DNA of 64,000 nucleotides from Sciurus carolinensis (GCF_902686445.1 NW_025920106.1:930001-994000), one strand, 5' to 3'. Shown: positions 49,885 through 62,169, numbered from the stretch's first letter. Numbers and translations are program-made. Notes: generated from the sequence alone by a model not told the origin.

Positions 49885-50100
49885 GTTTGATTCATACACA
49901 GTGGTAAATGCCTTCATTCCCAGTGGTTCAGGATGCTGAGGCAGGATGGTATGTTTGAAGCCAGCCTCAGCAACCTAGTGAGTACCTAAGCAACTTAGCT
50001 AGACCCTGCCTCAAAATAAAAACTAAAGAAAAAGCAGAGGACCTAGGGATGTGACTCAGGTTCAACCCCTGGTATCAAAACAAATAAATAAATAGATAAA
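49885..50100 (+). mobile_element. B1-ID composite SINE in pseudogene intron
   Basis: B1 half GATGCTGAGGCAGGATGG and GAAGCCAGCCTCAGCAACC; ID-like half CCTAGGGATGTGACTCAGG and TTCAACCCCTGGTATCAAA; A-rich end. Confidence 0.88.
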
Positions 50101-50449
50101 TAATGTTTGAGGTAACTGATTAGCAATATAGCAGAAGAAAGCCTATCTTGAACTGTATATAAATTAATCCTAGAGGTTCAAACAGTTAACATTAAGAAAA
50201 AAAAAAAAACAGAAGATGGTGAGTTGTAACATTAGAGATGACCTTAGGTACTATACTGTCAAACTCAAAATCATAAAAATGGTAAATGTTGATACCTTCA
50301 GTTTTTCTACCACTCATCCCCTTGGCAAATTGCTGTTTTTAACTTGAGATTATTATAACACTTGGTTTATATGCTAAACTTACTTCAAGTTTTTATAAAA
50401 TTTGGGACCTCCACAGACTAAACAATGGGCTTTCATTTCTGTTTTACAG

Positions 50450-50544
50450 TTTCACTTTTAAAGGATTTAAAGCATGTAAACATAGTAACCTTGCATGACA
50501 TTGTTCACCCAGATAAACCTTTGACTCTGGTCCTTGAGTATCTG
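50450..50544 (+). pseudogene. CDK17-like exon 3
   Basis: Fully open: [19 protein letters not shown] followed by [12 protein letters not shown]. Bounded by a TTTTACAG acceptor and a GTAAGC donor. By memory about four of 31 residues differ from CDK17, making this the best preserved exon. Confidence 0.94.
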
Positions 50545-50780
50545 GTAAGCATTTAAAAAATACTCAGTATTTAATTTTTCTTTAGTAATAGAAAGTCTGA
50601 CATTTTTAACAGCCCCAGGTCCATTGTTGTTTATTTATTGGTATTTAAATAGATTAGGTGGTGCTTTATGTATCTTTTCTTGAGAAACAATTTTCTTTAA
50701 AAAGTTAATTACTATTAAGTTAATCAGCCATACATTCTGAAAACTGTGGTATCATGTGGTAAAATGCTGTGCTTTTTCAT

Positions 50781-50843
50781 GGTAAAGAGCTAAAACAGTA
50801 CATAGATTACTGTGGGATCATCATGAATATGCACAATGTAAAG
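50781..50843 (+). pseudogene. CDK17-like exon 4, acceptor lost
   Basis: Reads GKELKQYIDYCGIIMNMHN then VK, matching the DKDLKQY...MHNVK segment, and ends at GTATGT. The two bases before it are AT instead of AG, so splicing into this exon would fail. The intron before it is only 236 bases. Confidence 0.92.
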
Positions 50844-50844
50844 G

Positions 50845-52123
50845 TATGTTTATTGTGTAATGTTAAAGTGTAATGAAAATGAGCTAGATTGCACAGTGAA
50901 ATATATCAACCTTGTAACTAATCTTTGGAATTTTCTGAGTGGTTTATTTACTCAACTTCTGTTTATTATCCTATAGCTTTCCTGGGATCATACCTTTTTG
51001 TAAAACTGCTTTATTTTATAAGTCTTCTGAAATATTTTTGATACTTTATTTCACATTATAACTGATTGTCCAAAAAGTGTAGAATAAATCTGCAGGTATA
51101 TTTTACTTTCTGAAAAAATCCAAATGATCGGTACATTTTGCAAAAGGCCACCTTTAAATGGTTAACTGTCCTGGTATATTTAAAATTGTATTAAATTGTA
51201 TAATAATAGTGACTTTTCAGGGTTATGAATTATGAATAACTGTTATAAGTAAGGCCAAAAACATGTAGGTATTGTGATTTATTTGTTTGAAGTAACCATC
51301 TGTAATGTCAGAAGGAATAGTAATATAATTGTTTTTGAAGTACATCTAAGAATTCAAATAATGCTGAAGAAGTTTGCTATAATAACCAGATACAGAAGAA
51401 ACCCTGAAGTTATTAGATACTTGACATACTTGTATTCTTATGGACTTCATTGTTCTCAGTGGTATATTTTACATTTTCAAAGATTTTATTTGTACAGAGT
51501 TCAACAGTTTATAGAAACCTATTTTGAAAATAGACTGTCCCATCTTGTGTGTTTGAGACCTTTATAATTCTGTAGATGGTAAATTAGTAACTTCAAACTC
51601 ACATTTTATAATAGTGAATTTGGTAAATATAAAGGGAAGCCAGTTTCTATTATTGAAAGAGAGGTCTGAACATATGACTAGCACAATGCTAAGAATTTTA
51701 GAACAAGCATTTAAAAGTATTTTCATACACATTTCATAAATATTGTTTTCATTATAGTTTATATTTTCCTTTGCAAGGTGTTGTGAAGCTATTTGAACAT
51801 CTCAGTTTTTAAAATTCTGGTTCTTCCTGCTTTTATATTAGCACTAATTTGGAAAGTAAATAGTCTTTAATTATCATAATTTGACAGAAGTTTGAGAAGT
51901 CTTTTAAGTCAGGTTTAAATAGTTGGAAAATATTTTATTTTTTGTTAAAATCGCATTTAGTGTTTTCCAAATGTAAAATTTAACATGAATATACAGAAAG
52001 GTAACTGTGTTCACCACTGAAATCCAAAGCAACCCAAGAGAAGTATATTAAAGTAGTAACTTCACAGTTTTCAAAAGAAATAAATATGTGAAGTCTGAAG
52101 ACTTCAGAGCTTACAATTTATTC
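50845..52123. other. Pseudogene intron, no other gene seen
   Basis: AT-rich. The plus-strand open stretch at 51274-51567 (97 codons) has no recognisable motif and no splice context. Confidence 0.4.
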
Positions 52124-52309
52124 AGGCCAGGCATGGTGGTGAAAACCCACAAACCAGCTGCTTGGGAAACTGAGGTAGGCAAACTTGAGGCCAGCCTGAG
52201 CAATTTAATGAGACCCTGTCTCAGAATTAAAATGCAAAAGAGTTGGGGGCATAGCTCCGATATAGAGTGCTCTTGAGTTCAATCCTCACTACAACCCTCC
52301 AAAAAACCA
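52124..52309 (+). mobile_element. B1-ID composite SINE in pseudogene intron
   Basis: GGCCAGGCATGGTGGTGAAA, GAGGCCAGCCTGAGCAATTT, GAGACCCTGTCTCAGAATTA, then GTTGGGGGCATAGCTCCGAT and TTGAGTTCAATCCTCACTAC. Confidence 0.9.
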
Positions 52310-53050
52310 CCAGAGGCAAAACTGTCATTCATCACCAGCTGCCTTGGCTTATTTTTGGTATTAAGGTGTCACTTTTCATCTACAAGTAAAACAAAGGTAA
52401 TTCTTGAATCTTCAGTACTTTAGGTTATATTTGGTAACCCCAGAAAATCAAGATGTGTTCCACATCTCCCTTTTCATCACAATACACAAATATCTCTACC
52501 ATTAACCTTAGAGAAATTGCTTTTTACAGAGCACTAGAGTGCATTACCCCTTTTTGAATCACAGCTGATTTTGAAACTGAGTAGGAATTGCTAAAATTAA
52601 ACTGTTCAGGAGGTAGATGTTAAAAGATGATTGAGTTATTTTTATAACCAGTAATTTGCCAAGGTATGCAGCCCTATTCTCTCTGAAACCTGAGAACTTA
52701 CATAAAGCCACCAAGTCCAATGCCATATTTAAAGGTATTAACCCAGATCACATTGTGTTTTAAGGGAATAAGTGCCTGTGTTTGGCTAATGACCTGGAAT
52801 TTTATAACCAAACTATAAACTTTAGTAGTATAGAGGATATGTCTGTTTAAGCTGCTTTCTGTAATAAATGAACTATTGCTATAAAAACAAAATATTGTTA
52901 TATTTATAATACTTATTTTCATGACACTGTTGACACAAATGATAGATGCTTCAATTGAACAATATGAACTAAAATTGAGAAAACAACTCAAAATGGTAAA
53001 GGCATAGTCCTTAAGACAATATAATGTCTGTAAGAAACCTATGAAAACCA

Positions 53051-53459
53051 TGCTGGACATGGAAATTGACATAAGAGGGTTTATTAAGCAAACAGAGTGT
53101 CTCCCTGCAGGGTAAGAGAGAAAATGAAAGGAAAAAAGAAAGGATGCATGCAAGAGAGAGTGTAAAAAGCCAGGAGGAGACAGAAAGAAAGTGAGTAGGA
53201 GAGAGAAAGTATGAGAAAAGATGGCGGGGAAGCTATCCTTAAGCAGTTGAATTCTGCCGGGCTAACAGGGGACCCATAATGGAGAAGGATAATTGCAAGT
53301 TGACTGATGAACAAATAGCTAGCTATGATGTTCACAGACTGACAAAGAGTTGGGAGGTGGGGAAATGACTGCAGTGGAAAGGGTGGGGAGAGAAACAAGA
53401 AATTGGGAGGCAGGGAAATAAATGCAGCATAAGGAGTGGGGGAGCAGCTTTATATTACA
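53051..53459 (-). mobile_element. LTR-like block, minus strand
   Basis: On the minus strand it would begin TGTAATATAAAGCTGC and end ATGTCCAGCA, with a polyadenylation signal (complement of TTTATT at 53080-53085). The plus strand is strikingly purine-rich (53100-53220, 53340-53450). It lies just before the catalytic-loop exon. A target-site duplication was not found, so the borders are tentative. Confidence 0.55.
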
Positions 53460-53580
53460 ATGTCTTTTTTTTTTCTTTTACTATTCTAAACCAGTTGCTT
53501 TTCTACTTACCATAGCTTATGCTAATACCAAAGTTTATCTTGATATCTGTAAGACTAATTTTTACTTTTTCCTTTTGTAG

Positions 53581-53704
53581 CTGTTTCTATACCAAATTCT
53601 ACATGGGTTAACTTATTGCCACAGAAGAATGGTGTTGCATTGATACTTGAAACCACAAAGCCTTCTCATTAATGAAAAACAGGATTTAAAGCTAACAGAT
53701 TTTG
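53581..53704 (+). pseudogene. CDK17-like exon 5 (catalytic loop, DFG)
   Basis: Reads LFLYQILHGLTYCHRRMVLH, then a TGA in place of the arginine of HRD and TAC (tyrosine) in place of the catalytic aspartate at 53641-53646. It continues YLKPQSLLINEK and LKLTDFG. The DFG metal-binding motif survives, but the catalytic base does not. TTGTAG acceptor and GTATAG donor. Confidence 0.94.
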
Positions 53705-53879
53705 GTATAGAATGATTAAATATTTATAAATTCCTCCAGATGGTTAGGTATAAAAGAAAAACCATTGTCACAATATGTTATCACTTTCATGTGAGTTTGG
53801 AAATTTTCTCTGAGACCACTGAACAATAATTGACAGAATTTTGTGGATGGTTTATGTTGGTTGTTAGTAACAAATACTG

Positions 53880-55300
53880 AAAGACGTGGGTTCCCAGGTG
53901 TGGCCCATGGACTCCAGGTTTCTGATACCCTTTCAGGGAGTGTCCTGAGGTAAAAATATATTTTCAGAAGTGCACTAAATGTTATTTTCTTTTTTCCCTG
54001 TGTTAATATTTGCACTATTGATCCAGAAGCAATAAGGATAAAACTGCTCTTTCTTAGTATATGTTCAGGCAGTGCCACCAAATTATATCATGGTATTCTT
54101 CACCATTGCACATTGTTAGAGACAAAGTATCAGCTACACTTAAATTATTTTTCCAAGCAGTAAAATACATTAATTTTATTAAATTTTTATCCTTGAGTAA
54201 GTGAGTAGTACTTTTGTGTTGTATATGTATAATGAAATGGGAATTATATAAAAGAACATGGACTGCACACAGAAATACTCCAGCTATCTCAAGGAAAAGT
54301 TTTTGGGTGATTATTTGGCTACAAGCTGAACTAGCCCCTTTTTTCATTCATGGAACATCATTTTTTTTGTACCAAAAATGACCAACAGACAAACTGTGGT
54401 TATTCAGATTTATATATTTGGCTGATTTTTCTTGAAATTAATGAATTAATCTCATCACTTCAAGGAAATCAGCTGCAGGTATTTCTTGCCAATACTAAAA
54501 TTCAGGTTTAAAAAAATACAAATTATATTTTGAATTTTTTGATCTTCTGCTTTAAACTTAATATGTTCCCACTACTTAGAAACTTTTCTGATGAGGTCAG
54601 TTGTGATATTAAAAAATGGAGGTTTTTATAAATTTTGAATAAAAATTAAAAATTTCAATCTATAACTCAAGAATAAATATTTTTCCAGTTATCAGCACCT
54701 CATATTATAGAATAATGCCTGGTAAAAGATTCATTTAAAGTGCAAGATAGACCAGTATATTTTAACAAAAGTATGAATAGTTTATGGATATAATTTAAGT
54801 TACCATATAACCTTGAAGAAATAACTTAATCTAATAATAATATATCACAATATTATCTGCAGTAATTAGAAAATACTATTAAAATGTTTCTCTTTTCCCA
54901 CTTCATATGAGTGAGATCTGATTTTCTTCATATAGCTATATATATTATGATATGTTGTGATATGGAGTAAAGCAACATATCACGATAGATAGAAAGCAAA
55001 AGCAAATACAGAATACAGCTGTCTTCCATCAAAATAGACTCTAAAATTTATTGAAATGTTAAAAAAGACCATTCATAATTAACTTTTTGGAAGAAAATGT
55101 TTCTTAAAAATGTTATTCATGTTAACATGAGAGGTGTTTTTAATGCATAACTAAATATTTTAATTTTTCTCATATTTTATGGCAAACATCAGAAGTAATC
55201 TATACAAGTAAAAATACTTGGGGTCCTTAATAATTTTTAAGAACTTAAAATGAGTTCCAAGACCCAAGAATTTAAAATCCACATCGGAAAGGGGGTCTTT
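53880..55300 (+). mobile_element. hAT DNA transposon relic with transposase remains
   Basis: A roughly 1.4-kb block in the intron after the DFG exon. It matches my memory of an old mammalian hAT family whose transposase resembles domesticated ZBED-type proteins. Landmarks: a 5' end with CAGGTGTGGCCCATGGACTC, a protein-like stretch (53990-54480) echoing FIKF, NEMG, EVRWLSRGK and NxLSLQGK motifs, KDPFKVQDRP at about 54727, and the hAT dimerisation-domain echo FPTSYE at 54896-54913. A 3' end near 55220-55290 holds GGGGTCCTTAATAATTTTTA. Most of the N-terminal half is missing, and stops are frequent. It is a fossil. Confidence 0.75.
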
Positions 55301-56106
55301 TTATATGCTTGCCATGAAGACTGCATTTAGATTGTGCTTAGAAATTTAATTGGTAGTTATTTACATTTTAGGCAATCTTATTTTAAGGGGCTTCAGAGTA
55401 AAACAAAATTACATGTTTTTTTTTGTTTTGAGCATATTGTTTCTATTAGAAGAAGGAAAAACTTTGTAGATTAGCTTTGAAATTTATTTACTTTAGAATA
55501 CTTTAGTAGAATTTAGTTTTAAAAAACCCATGTAGTTTTCCAAAATTGCATTTATAATTTTTCACAAATCATTTCAATAGATTCATTTTTAGAAAATTTT
55601 ACTAAATTTTATAAGTATGAGTAGTTCAGGTTATTATACAAATTTACTTTTTAAAAGGTGAATTTGCCTTTGGCAATTTGCATACTTCTACCCACTTAGT
55701 ATTTTGCTATTTGTTTGAAGCATAAATTCTTATTTTTATTTCCTTCCTTCAAAAGGAAATGAGTGGGCCAACTATGTTTAAACAAAAAAAGATGATACTT
55801 ACATTTGCTTGCATAGATTATACAGTCTTTTAAAAATAGTTTGTCATTATTTCCCTTTTAATCATTCCCATCCCTCCTTCTCTCTTTGTCAAACTGCATT
55901 TACTATTCTTTGACATAATTGCAAAATGAATGGCTGTGAAAGAGAAACATTCATAAGTATTTGAAATGCAAAGAAATGTCAAGGACCATCAAAAATCCAC
56001 TTTTATCTGGGAATTCTCTGAGAGCTTTAAATTTTGCCTCTAACTTCTTTAAAGGAAGCAAAGCAAATTTTATCTGTTCACAGGTCAGTAAGAAATTCTG
56101 ATTACT
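55301..56106. other. Pseudogene intron, nothing recognised
   Basis: AT-rich; no exon-like or repeat pattern that I can name. Confidence 0.4.
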
Positions 56107-56300
56107 GCCAGGTGTATTGATGCATGCGTGCAAACTCAGTGGTTTGGGAGACAGAGAGAATTATTGCAAAATCAAGAACAGCCTCATAGAGTTAGCAAAG
56201 CCCTTAAACAATTTAGCAATACCGTGACTCTAAATAATAGCTCAGTTGTAAAGTGGCCCTGGGTTAAATCTCAAGTAATAAAAAAAGAAGAAAAGAAACA
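56107..56300 (+). mobile_element. B1-ID composite SINE, old
   Basis: GCCAGGTGTATTGATGCATG, AGAACAGCCTCATAGAGTTA, then AATAGCTCAGTTGTAAAGTG, CCCTGGGTTAAATCTC and an A-rich tail; more diverged than the other composites. Confidence 0.8.
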
Positions 56301-57974
56301 AACAAAAGAGAGAGAAAAAACATTCTGATTTTTTCATGAGATAATATAATCAGCTTTCTTGCTTTTGTTATTTATTTATTTATTGCATAATAAATACACT
56401 TGGGGCTACAAGTAAGTGATAGTCAATTCAGTTTGATTCTTCATACTGTTAGTTGTTCTTGATACTTCTGAAAATTCTACCCTTTCTTCATGACCAGTGA
56501 AAACAGAGTTTAGAAATTACAATACAGTTATTTTCAATAAGGATAAAAATTGACTTGAGTAGAATCATGTGACAGTTGAGTTTGAGAGATTATTTACTTT
56601 ATGTCATACCAATACCAAAATTCTGGTTGTAGACCAGAAACCTATTTGGACAAGCATGCTAGTTCATGATCTTCTCAGGAGCAGGAGAGTAAAGTATTGG
56701 GGGAACTACCACTGGAAACTTGCAAAGCTGTAGGATAAGAAAATTTATAGCTCTGTTCCTTTCCTCCGTATGACTCAGTCTTAGCATCTGAAAGATAAAT
56801 CAGAAAGCTACCTCCCATCATATTAATTATCAAATATTATAGAAAATAATTTATTATACTTGTTTCTCAAAGCTGAGAGATTAATAGCAAAATTGATAAT
56901 AAATAAAATGGTGTCAGCATCATTCCAGTTACCATTAGCCATGATTTAACTTTTTGGTGTTGCTTATGCAATTTTTATCCCATGTAATAAAGTATTGATT
57001 TAAGCTTTTGATATTTTTCACATTTTAATCAGATATATAAATTTATGTGTCATATAAAGTTATATGTAATAGTAATCTAGCCTTAAAAAATTCCCTTGTT
57101 TGAAATAAAATATATGGCAAAAATAAATTTATTTTCTTAATCTACATTTCAAAATTGCTCCTTCTTCATGTGATCAGGATTTAGAGGCTTAGAGATAATA
57201 ATAACTCTAGTGCAAATGATGGATAAAGTTGAGAACTCTAGTCTTCATTTCTGGATAATTAGTGTATTCCATATTAAATTGACAAAGGAATGGTAAATGT
57301 TTTGTATTATTTACAGCAATTAGTAATACTCAAAATCAATGAGGTCTCTCTTAGTCTAAAATTATCCATGTAACAAGACGAGTACAGAATACATTGTAAT
57401 TTCTGTTCCATGGAAACTTTTCTGAATGGATTTCTGCAAGGAAATTGTCAGTAAAACTCAACTGGATTATAGATTAATGACTTCAGGATATTTAATAAAA
57501 AATAGTATAGCAAGTAAATGTTAGAATTAGGTTAGAGGTGATAAGAGCTTATAACTGTGGCAAGTAAATTGTGTATCTCAGTGTCACTGACCTATTTTAG
57601 ATTAATTTAATTTTAGCTAGAAAATAATTTTGGCACTTTGACTTATGGAGAAAAGGAAAACATTTTTAGCTTAGATTAAGATAAACTAAACATCTACACC
57701 TTATACCAGGTACATTCAGCACATAAAAGTATGTAAAATTTGTGGTCTCAGAATTATTGTATTTAGTTTAATTATATAATGATATGCTGGCCCAAGACCA
57801 CAGGTGCTCAGCAGAATTCATAAAATCAATTTTGTTCAAACTTCAAGATGCCATTGAGTAGCCATCTCAGTATCCCTGTGAATGAAGTCATAATGAGGAT
57901 AGGAACTAAGAAAATCTCTATATTTTTAATGGATTTAAGTATATTTAATTTTTTGTTTTCTTTTCCCTATTAAG
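56301..57974. other. Pseudogene intron, nothing recognised
   Basis: AT-rich; no coding or repeat feature recognised. Confidence 0.4.
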
Positions 57975-58095
57975 GACTAGCCAGATCCATGTCAGTTCCC
58001 ACAAGATCTACTCAAGTGATATTATCACATTATGGTATCATCTATCTGATGCGCTTCTTGGTTCTGCAGAGTACTCAACACAGATTGACAAGTGG
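57975..58095 (+). pseudogene. CDK17-like exon 6 (activation segment)
   Basis: After AG it gives GLARSMSVPTR, then one base is missing. The next frame reads YSSDIITLWYHLSDALLGSA followed by EYSTQID. The conserved WYRPP is WYHLS. The exon ends at about 58095, where the donor would be GC instead of GT. Confidence 0.92.
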
Positions 58096-58224
58096 CAAAT
58101 ATATACAGATACAAAATTACTACATTTATAAATTTGAAATAATGTAGCTGATAACACAGGGCATACTAATAGTGACCTTAAAAGAGTTGTAATTTTAAGG
58201 AGTCACAGCATAAACAGTGAATAA

Positions 58225-58345
58225 GAGTTCTGGTATGGTATCAAGATTATCTATGTTTAAATATCAATTTCATTATCCAAATCACTGGCCTGTGCCTTAG
58301 ATTCCACATTTAAGTAAATGGAAATAATTTAACAACAACTACTTT
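58225..58345 (+). mobile_element. MIR SINE fragment
   Basis: GAGTTCTGGTATGGTATCAA, then CACTGGCCTGTGCCTTAGAT and TAAGTAAATGGAAATAATTT follow the MIR order with heavy divergence. Confidence 0.5.
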
Positions 58346-59039
58346 AATGTTCTGTACATAATGTTAAAGCCAAATTAATTAACATGTAAAAAAAAACCTC
58401 AGAAAAGTATTGACACAGTATTTGAATGCAAAATTATTTTATCATTATTTAATATTCATCAAAATATACCAGTTTTAAGTTGTTCTAAAAACAATAATCA
58501 AAATACTGTAACCATCTTTCTCAAACATCACGTTGATCTTGGTATTCCCCAATTTAAATATCTCTGTGGCCAGTGCACTCATTAAGCTATAAAGTGCATT
58601 TCTTAATCCAGAACTTAGAGATTTCCATAAAATGTCTGTGAATACTTTTTCCAACAATTTTAAACTATTTCTCAATGCAAATATCCCCTTTTAGCTAAAT
58701 GGCCTATTCACTATACTTCAGAAAAAACTGGGTTTTCCCATCTTTGCTTTTTGTGCTCATATTAATACCCCAATTGCCTGCTTTGCTGCTCTAACTGGGG
58801 TCTGTGCCTCATAAACTTCTAAACAAAGTTTTTCATAAATCCTCTCCTGAATACAAACTAGCGTTGAGGTGCAATTTCTTCCTCTAACTGGTGGTTGCAT
58901 TTATTTTCTGTATTTATGTACTAAGTCATATACTTCTCTCATTGTCTTGAGCAATTTTATAAAATCTTGTTTTGTGTAACATATTTTTCTCTTTATAAAA
59001 TTCCAATAATATGTATATAACATAAAATTTTCTATTTTA

Positions 59040-59600
59040 ACAAGTTTCATGTATAGTTTTCAGACCTTAAATAAGTTCGCATCATTGTCCACCTATCCCT
59101 GTCTTCAGAACTTTTATCTTTCTGGCAAAACTGAAACTCTGTACCCATTAGACAACTTCCTATTCCACTGCTTTCTGCAGTCCCTGAAAATTACCATTCT
59201 TTTTGTCTCTGAAATTTACTGAATAACTTACAGGAATGGAATTACACAATATTTTTTGTAACTTACTTATTTCAGTTATTTTCCTTAGTATAATGTCTTC
59301 AGGGTTTATCCATGTTGTAGAATGTGTCATGAGGACTTTCTTTTCAGACATTTACGTACATGCCAAGTGTTTATCCATTCATCTATCAAAGGGGATTGGA
59401 GTTGCTTCTGTATTTTAACTTCTGTAAACAATGCTACTGTGAATGTGAGCATACAACTATCTGTTCAAGATTGTGCTTTCACTACTTCTGGGTCTAGATC
59501 TGGAAGTGGAATTGCTGGATCACATAATAATTCTGTTTTTAACTTTTTGAGGAACCACTGTACAGTTTTCCATTTCAATCATATCATTTTACTTTCTGTA
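59040..59600 (-). mobile_element. Old L1 3' end, antisense
   Basis: Reverse complement of the L1 3' region: GAAACTCTGTACCCATTAGA, TTTATCCATGTTGTAGAATG, AAGTGTTTATCCATTCATC, TGGAAGTGGAATTGCTGGAT, TTTGAGGAACCACTGTACAG. The overlapping open frames at 59236-59603 are antisense L1. Confidence 0.88.
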
Positions 59601-59757
59601 TAACATTTTAATATTTAAAATTAGATTTTACATAATTTTTTTAATATTTGCTAGATTGTGAGATTTTAATGAAAGGACTGTCTTAAATTCCTGTATATTC
59701 ACACAACTCCTAGGTGATAGTGTCTCTACCTTGAGCCTCCTTATTTTTCTTCTCTTA

Positions 59758-59758
<1 letters not shown>

Positions 59759-59792
<34 letters not shown>
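59759..59792. repeat. (CA)n microsatellite
   Basis: About 17 CA units in the pseudogene intron. Confidence 0.98.
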
Positions 59793-59793
<1 letters not shown>

Positions 59794-60126
59794 ACCCTGC
59801 ATCTGCATATTGTCTCTGCTTCATGCATTAGAAAGTGTTGAATTATTTGTTTCCCATTACCTTATGCCTTAGCTCATGCCACAATCATCTCCCAAATTAC
59901 CACAACAATCTCCTTATTTGTTGGTCCTATTTCCTGTCTTGCCCCTTTCAACCCATAAGTATTTATAATTTTCATCATTTTAATTTCAGTTTAAATAAAA
60001 TATCTAATAAGTGTAAAATGTTCTCTAAAGCACTTTCTAAGTAATGCTTATATATATGTGCATAAGGATAATTTATATTAATATGCATAAATTTCTATGT
60101 ATATTTATTTATTTTTTTTAATTCAG

Positions 60127-60232
60127 AAACTCCATCTCAGGAAACTTGGTCAGGTGTTTCTTCAAATGATGAATTCAAGAACTTCAACTTTCCAAAATTT
60201 AAACCTTAGCCTCTAATTAAACACATACCCAA
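60127..60232 (+). pseudogene. CDK17-like exon 8 equivalent
   Basis: After TTCAG it reads TPSQETWSGVSSNDEFKNFN then FPKFKP, a TAG where glutamine is expected (60208-60210), and PLIKHIPK into a GTATAT donor. The match to CDK17 is strong, including the SSNDEFKN phrase. The exon that should precede it was not found. Confidence 0.93.
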
Positions 60233-62107
60233 GTATATTTTTAAAATGAAAATGGGAGAAATTATATGGTTCTTTTTAATTTCTTAAAGTATTTCCACAA
60301 CAAAATTTCCATACAAATAATAATACACACAGCTCTTAAATATTTTGGAACCTAATGTAATTAAATTTCTCATTTCCTTTTTCATATTAATTTTATAATT
60401 AAGTAAGGAACAATTGGTAAAGTATGTATGAAGTAGCATTGAGTTGTAAATAAAATGAGTGTAGAACCTAGGTATTAGAATTCTAGAGTTTATCTAGGTA
60501 GCTCCTATTCCCAGAAAGAAAGCATTGATTAATGCCTTATTTGGTACCATAAAGATCATGATACATTTTTGTTTTGCTTTCTACAGAATTGTTCTCTATT
60601 TACTCACAAAACACCTAAGTGTTATAAGTAAACTTTTGACTCTGATGCTTACATTAGATGACACATATGTATTTTGTTCAACTTTATGGACATAATTTGT
60701 ACTTGAAGAATATAAACTGTGGTTCCACAACAAAATGTAATGTCCTGAATGTCAGAAGTTCAGTTGAAGTTTCTTCTCACAGCTACATCCATATCAGTCT
60801 AAATCTCCCAGTAAAATTGGTCTGAATATTTTGACTTGTGGAATGAATTAAATTTGTAGTAACATAGAATAACCCCTTGACTTTATTTTCCTTTAAAAAT
60901 TTTGAGTCACCAAACTATCAAATTAAGGACATTGCCTATTTTATTTAAAAATTTTACATTGCTTACAACATAACACACTTCTTGTACTTTCATTTCTTCT
61001 CAAACTAGGGACATAATAGCAAAACATTTCTGATACCAGAAATATTTTTTAAATAATTGTATGTACTGATAGTCTTATTGTTAGTATAATACCTGATAGT
61101 CTCTGCTAGACATTCTTAGGAAGAATAGTCATGTATGCTGTCATTTTTTGGTCTCTCCAAAGTAGTATAATTCCTATTTTTCTGTATTTTATGTTTTTAC
61201 ACACATATAATTGCCTATGGTACTGTTCAGTGTAGAAGGGTGAAGGCCTGTGAAGCAGATTGACCATTAACTTAGCTCCAATCTTGTCAGTGCCTAGGTT
61301 CCTCTGGATATGTGCCAGAATGGCAAAGTGCTGAATACTGGAAGAGTCTGGAGAATGTCTAGGTTTGCAGGATCCCTAGGACCTACTTAGAACACTCAGG
61401 GGAGAATATTTCTCTACTTATAATGGTACTTCTGTCAGTGAAAGGCAGTGAAAGATAGAACCTCTGATTTGTCAATGAGAGATAATACCAGTAAAATAAT
61501 TCCTACTTCCACTATTCCCAGTTATGTTAATTTCATAACTACAATTACATTCTTTATTAAATATTGGCTTGGTGGTCTTGATTAGTGAAGTTTTATGAAG
61601 TTATGCACATTTAAATTGAACTTACTACCTTCTAGTACCCATTGCTATAAAAATTTTTGAATGGCTTGTCTCTGTGTTTATCTTGAAACACACTAATACA
61701 TTTTGGGGACACTTTTCTGTGTTTTTACCCATATGATAGGAAAATGATGCTTTTATGCACTTGCCTTCATTTCAGTGCTGTGAAAATTGATGTAGTCATT
61801 AAGCTCTCTTTTTATGGAGGTCACTTGATTTTGAGACAGAATGATGAGTCAAATTCAAAAGCTTTAATATTTTTCTTGAACATTGAAAATTTGAATTGAT
61901 GCTATTTATGATCTATTCCTAAGGCAATGACAAGTTTAGCCTCTTTAGACTGAAATAGTTTTGAGTCTATTTGAACTCAACCAGAGAATCTCTTTTAGGG
62001 AACTTAAATTTAGCAAACAAAAACATTTAGAAAATAGTTTTAGCTGAAAATTTTCTATCAGCTAAGATGAAAATTGCCACATTTTTAGTTGTTATATCTA
62101 TATCTAT
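60233..62107. other. Pseudogene intron, nothing recognised
   Basis: 1.9 kb of AT-rich sequence without a nameable repeat or coding segment. Confidence 0.4.
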
Positions 62108-62150
62108 GCTAGACTGTGAAGGAATTGTGTTGTTAACAAAATTTCTACAG
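62108..62150 (+). pseudogene. CDK17-like short exon (LDSEG...TKFLQ)
   Basis: Reads LDCEGIVLLTKFLQ and ends at a perfect CAG/GTAAGT donor. The acceptor position is AT rather than AG. Confidence 0.9.
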
Positions 62151-62169
62151 GTAAGTCACATCTTATTTT

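Noticed and set aside
53716..54347. Minus-strand open frames of 97-121 codons
   Set aside because: They lie over the hAT relic in antisense and show no recognisable protein features.
59628..59828. Minus-strand open frame with a Cys-Val run
   Set aside because: The run is the translated CA microsatellite.
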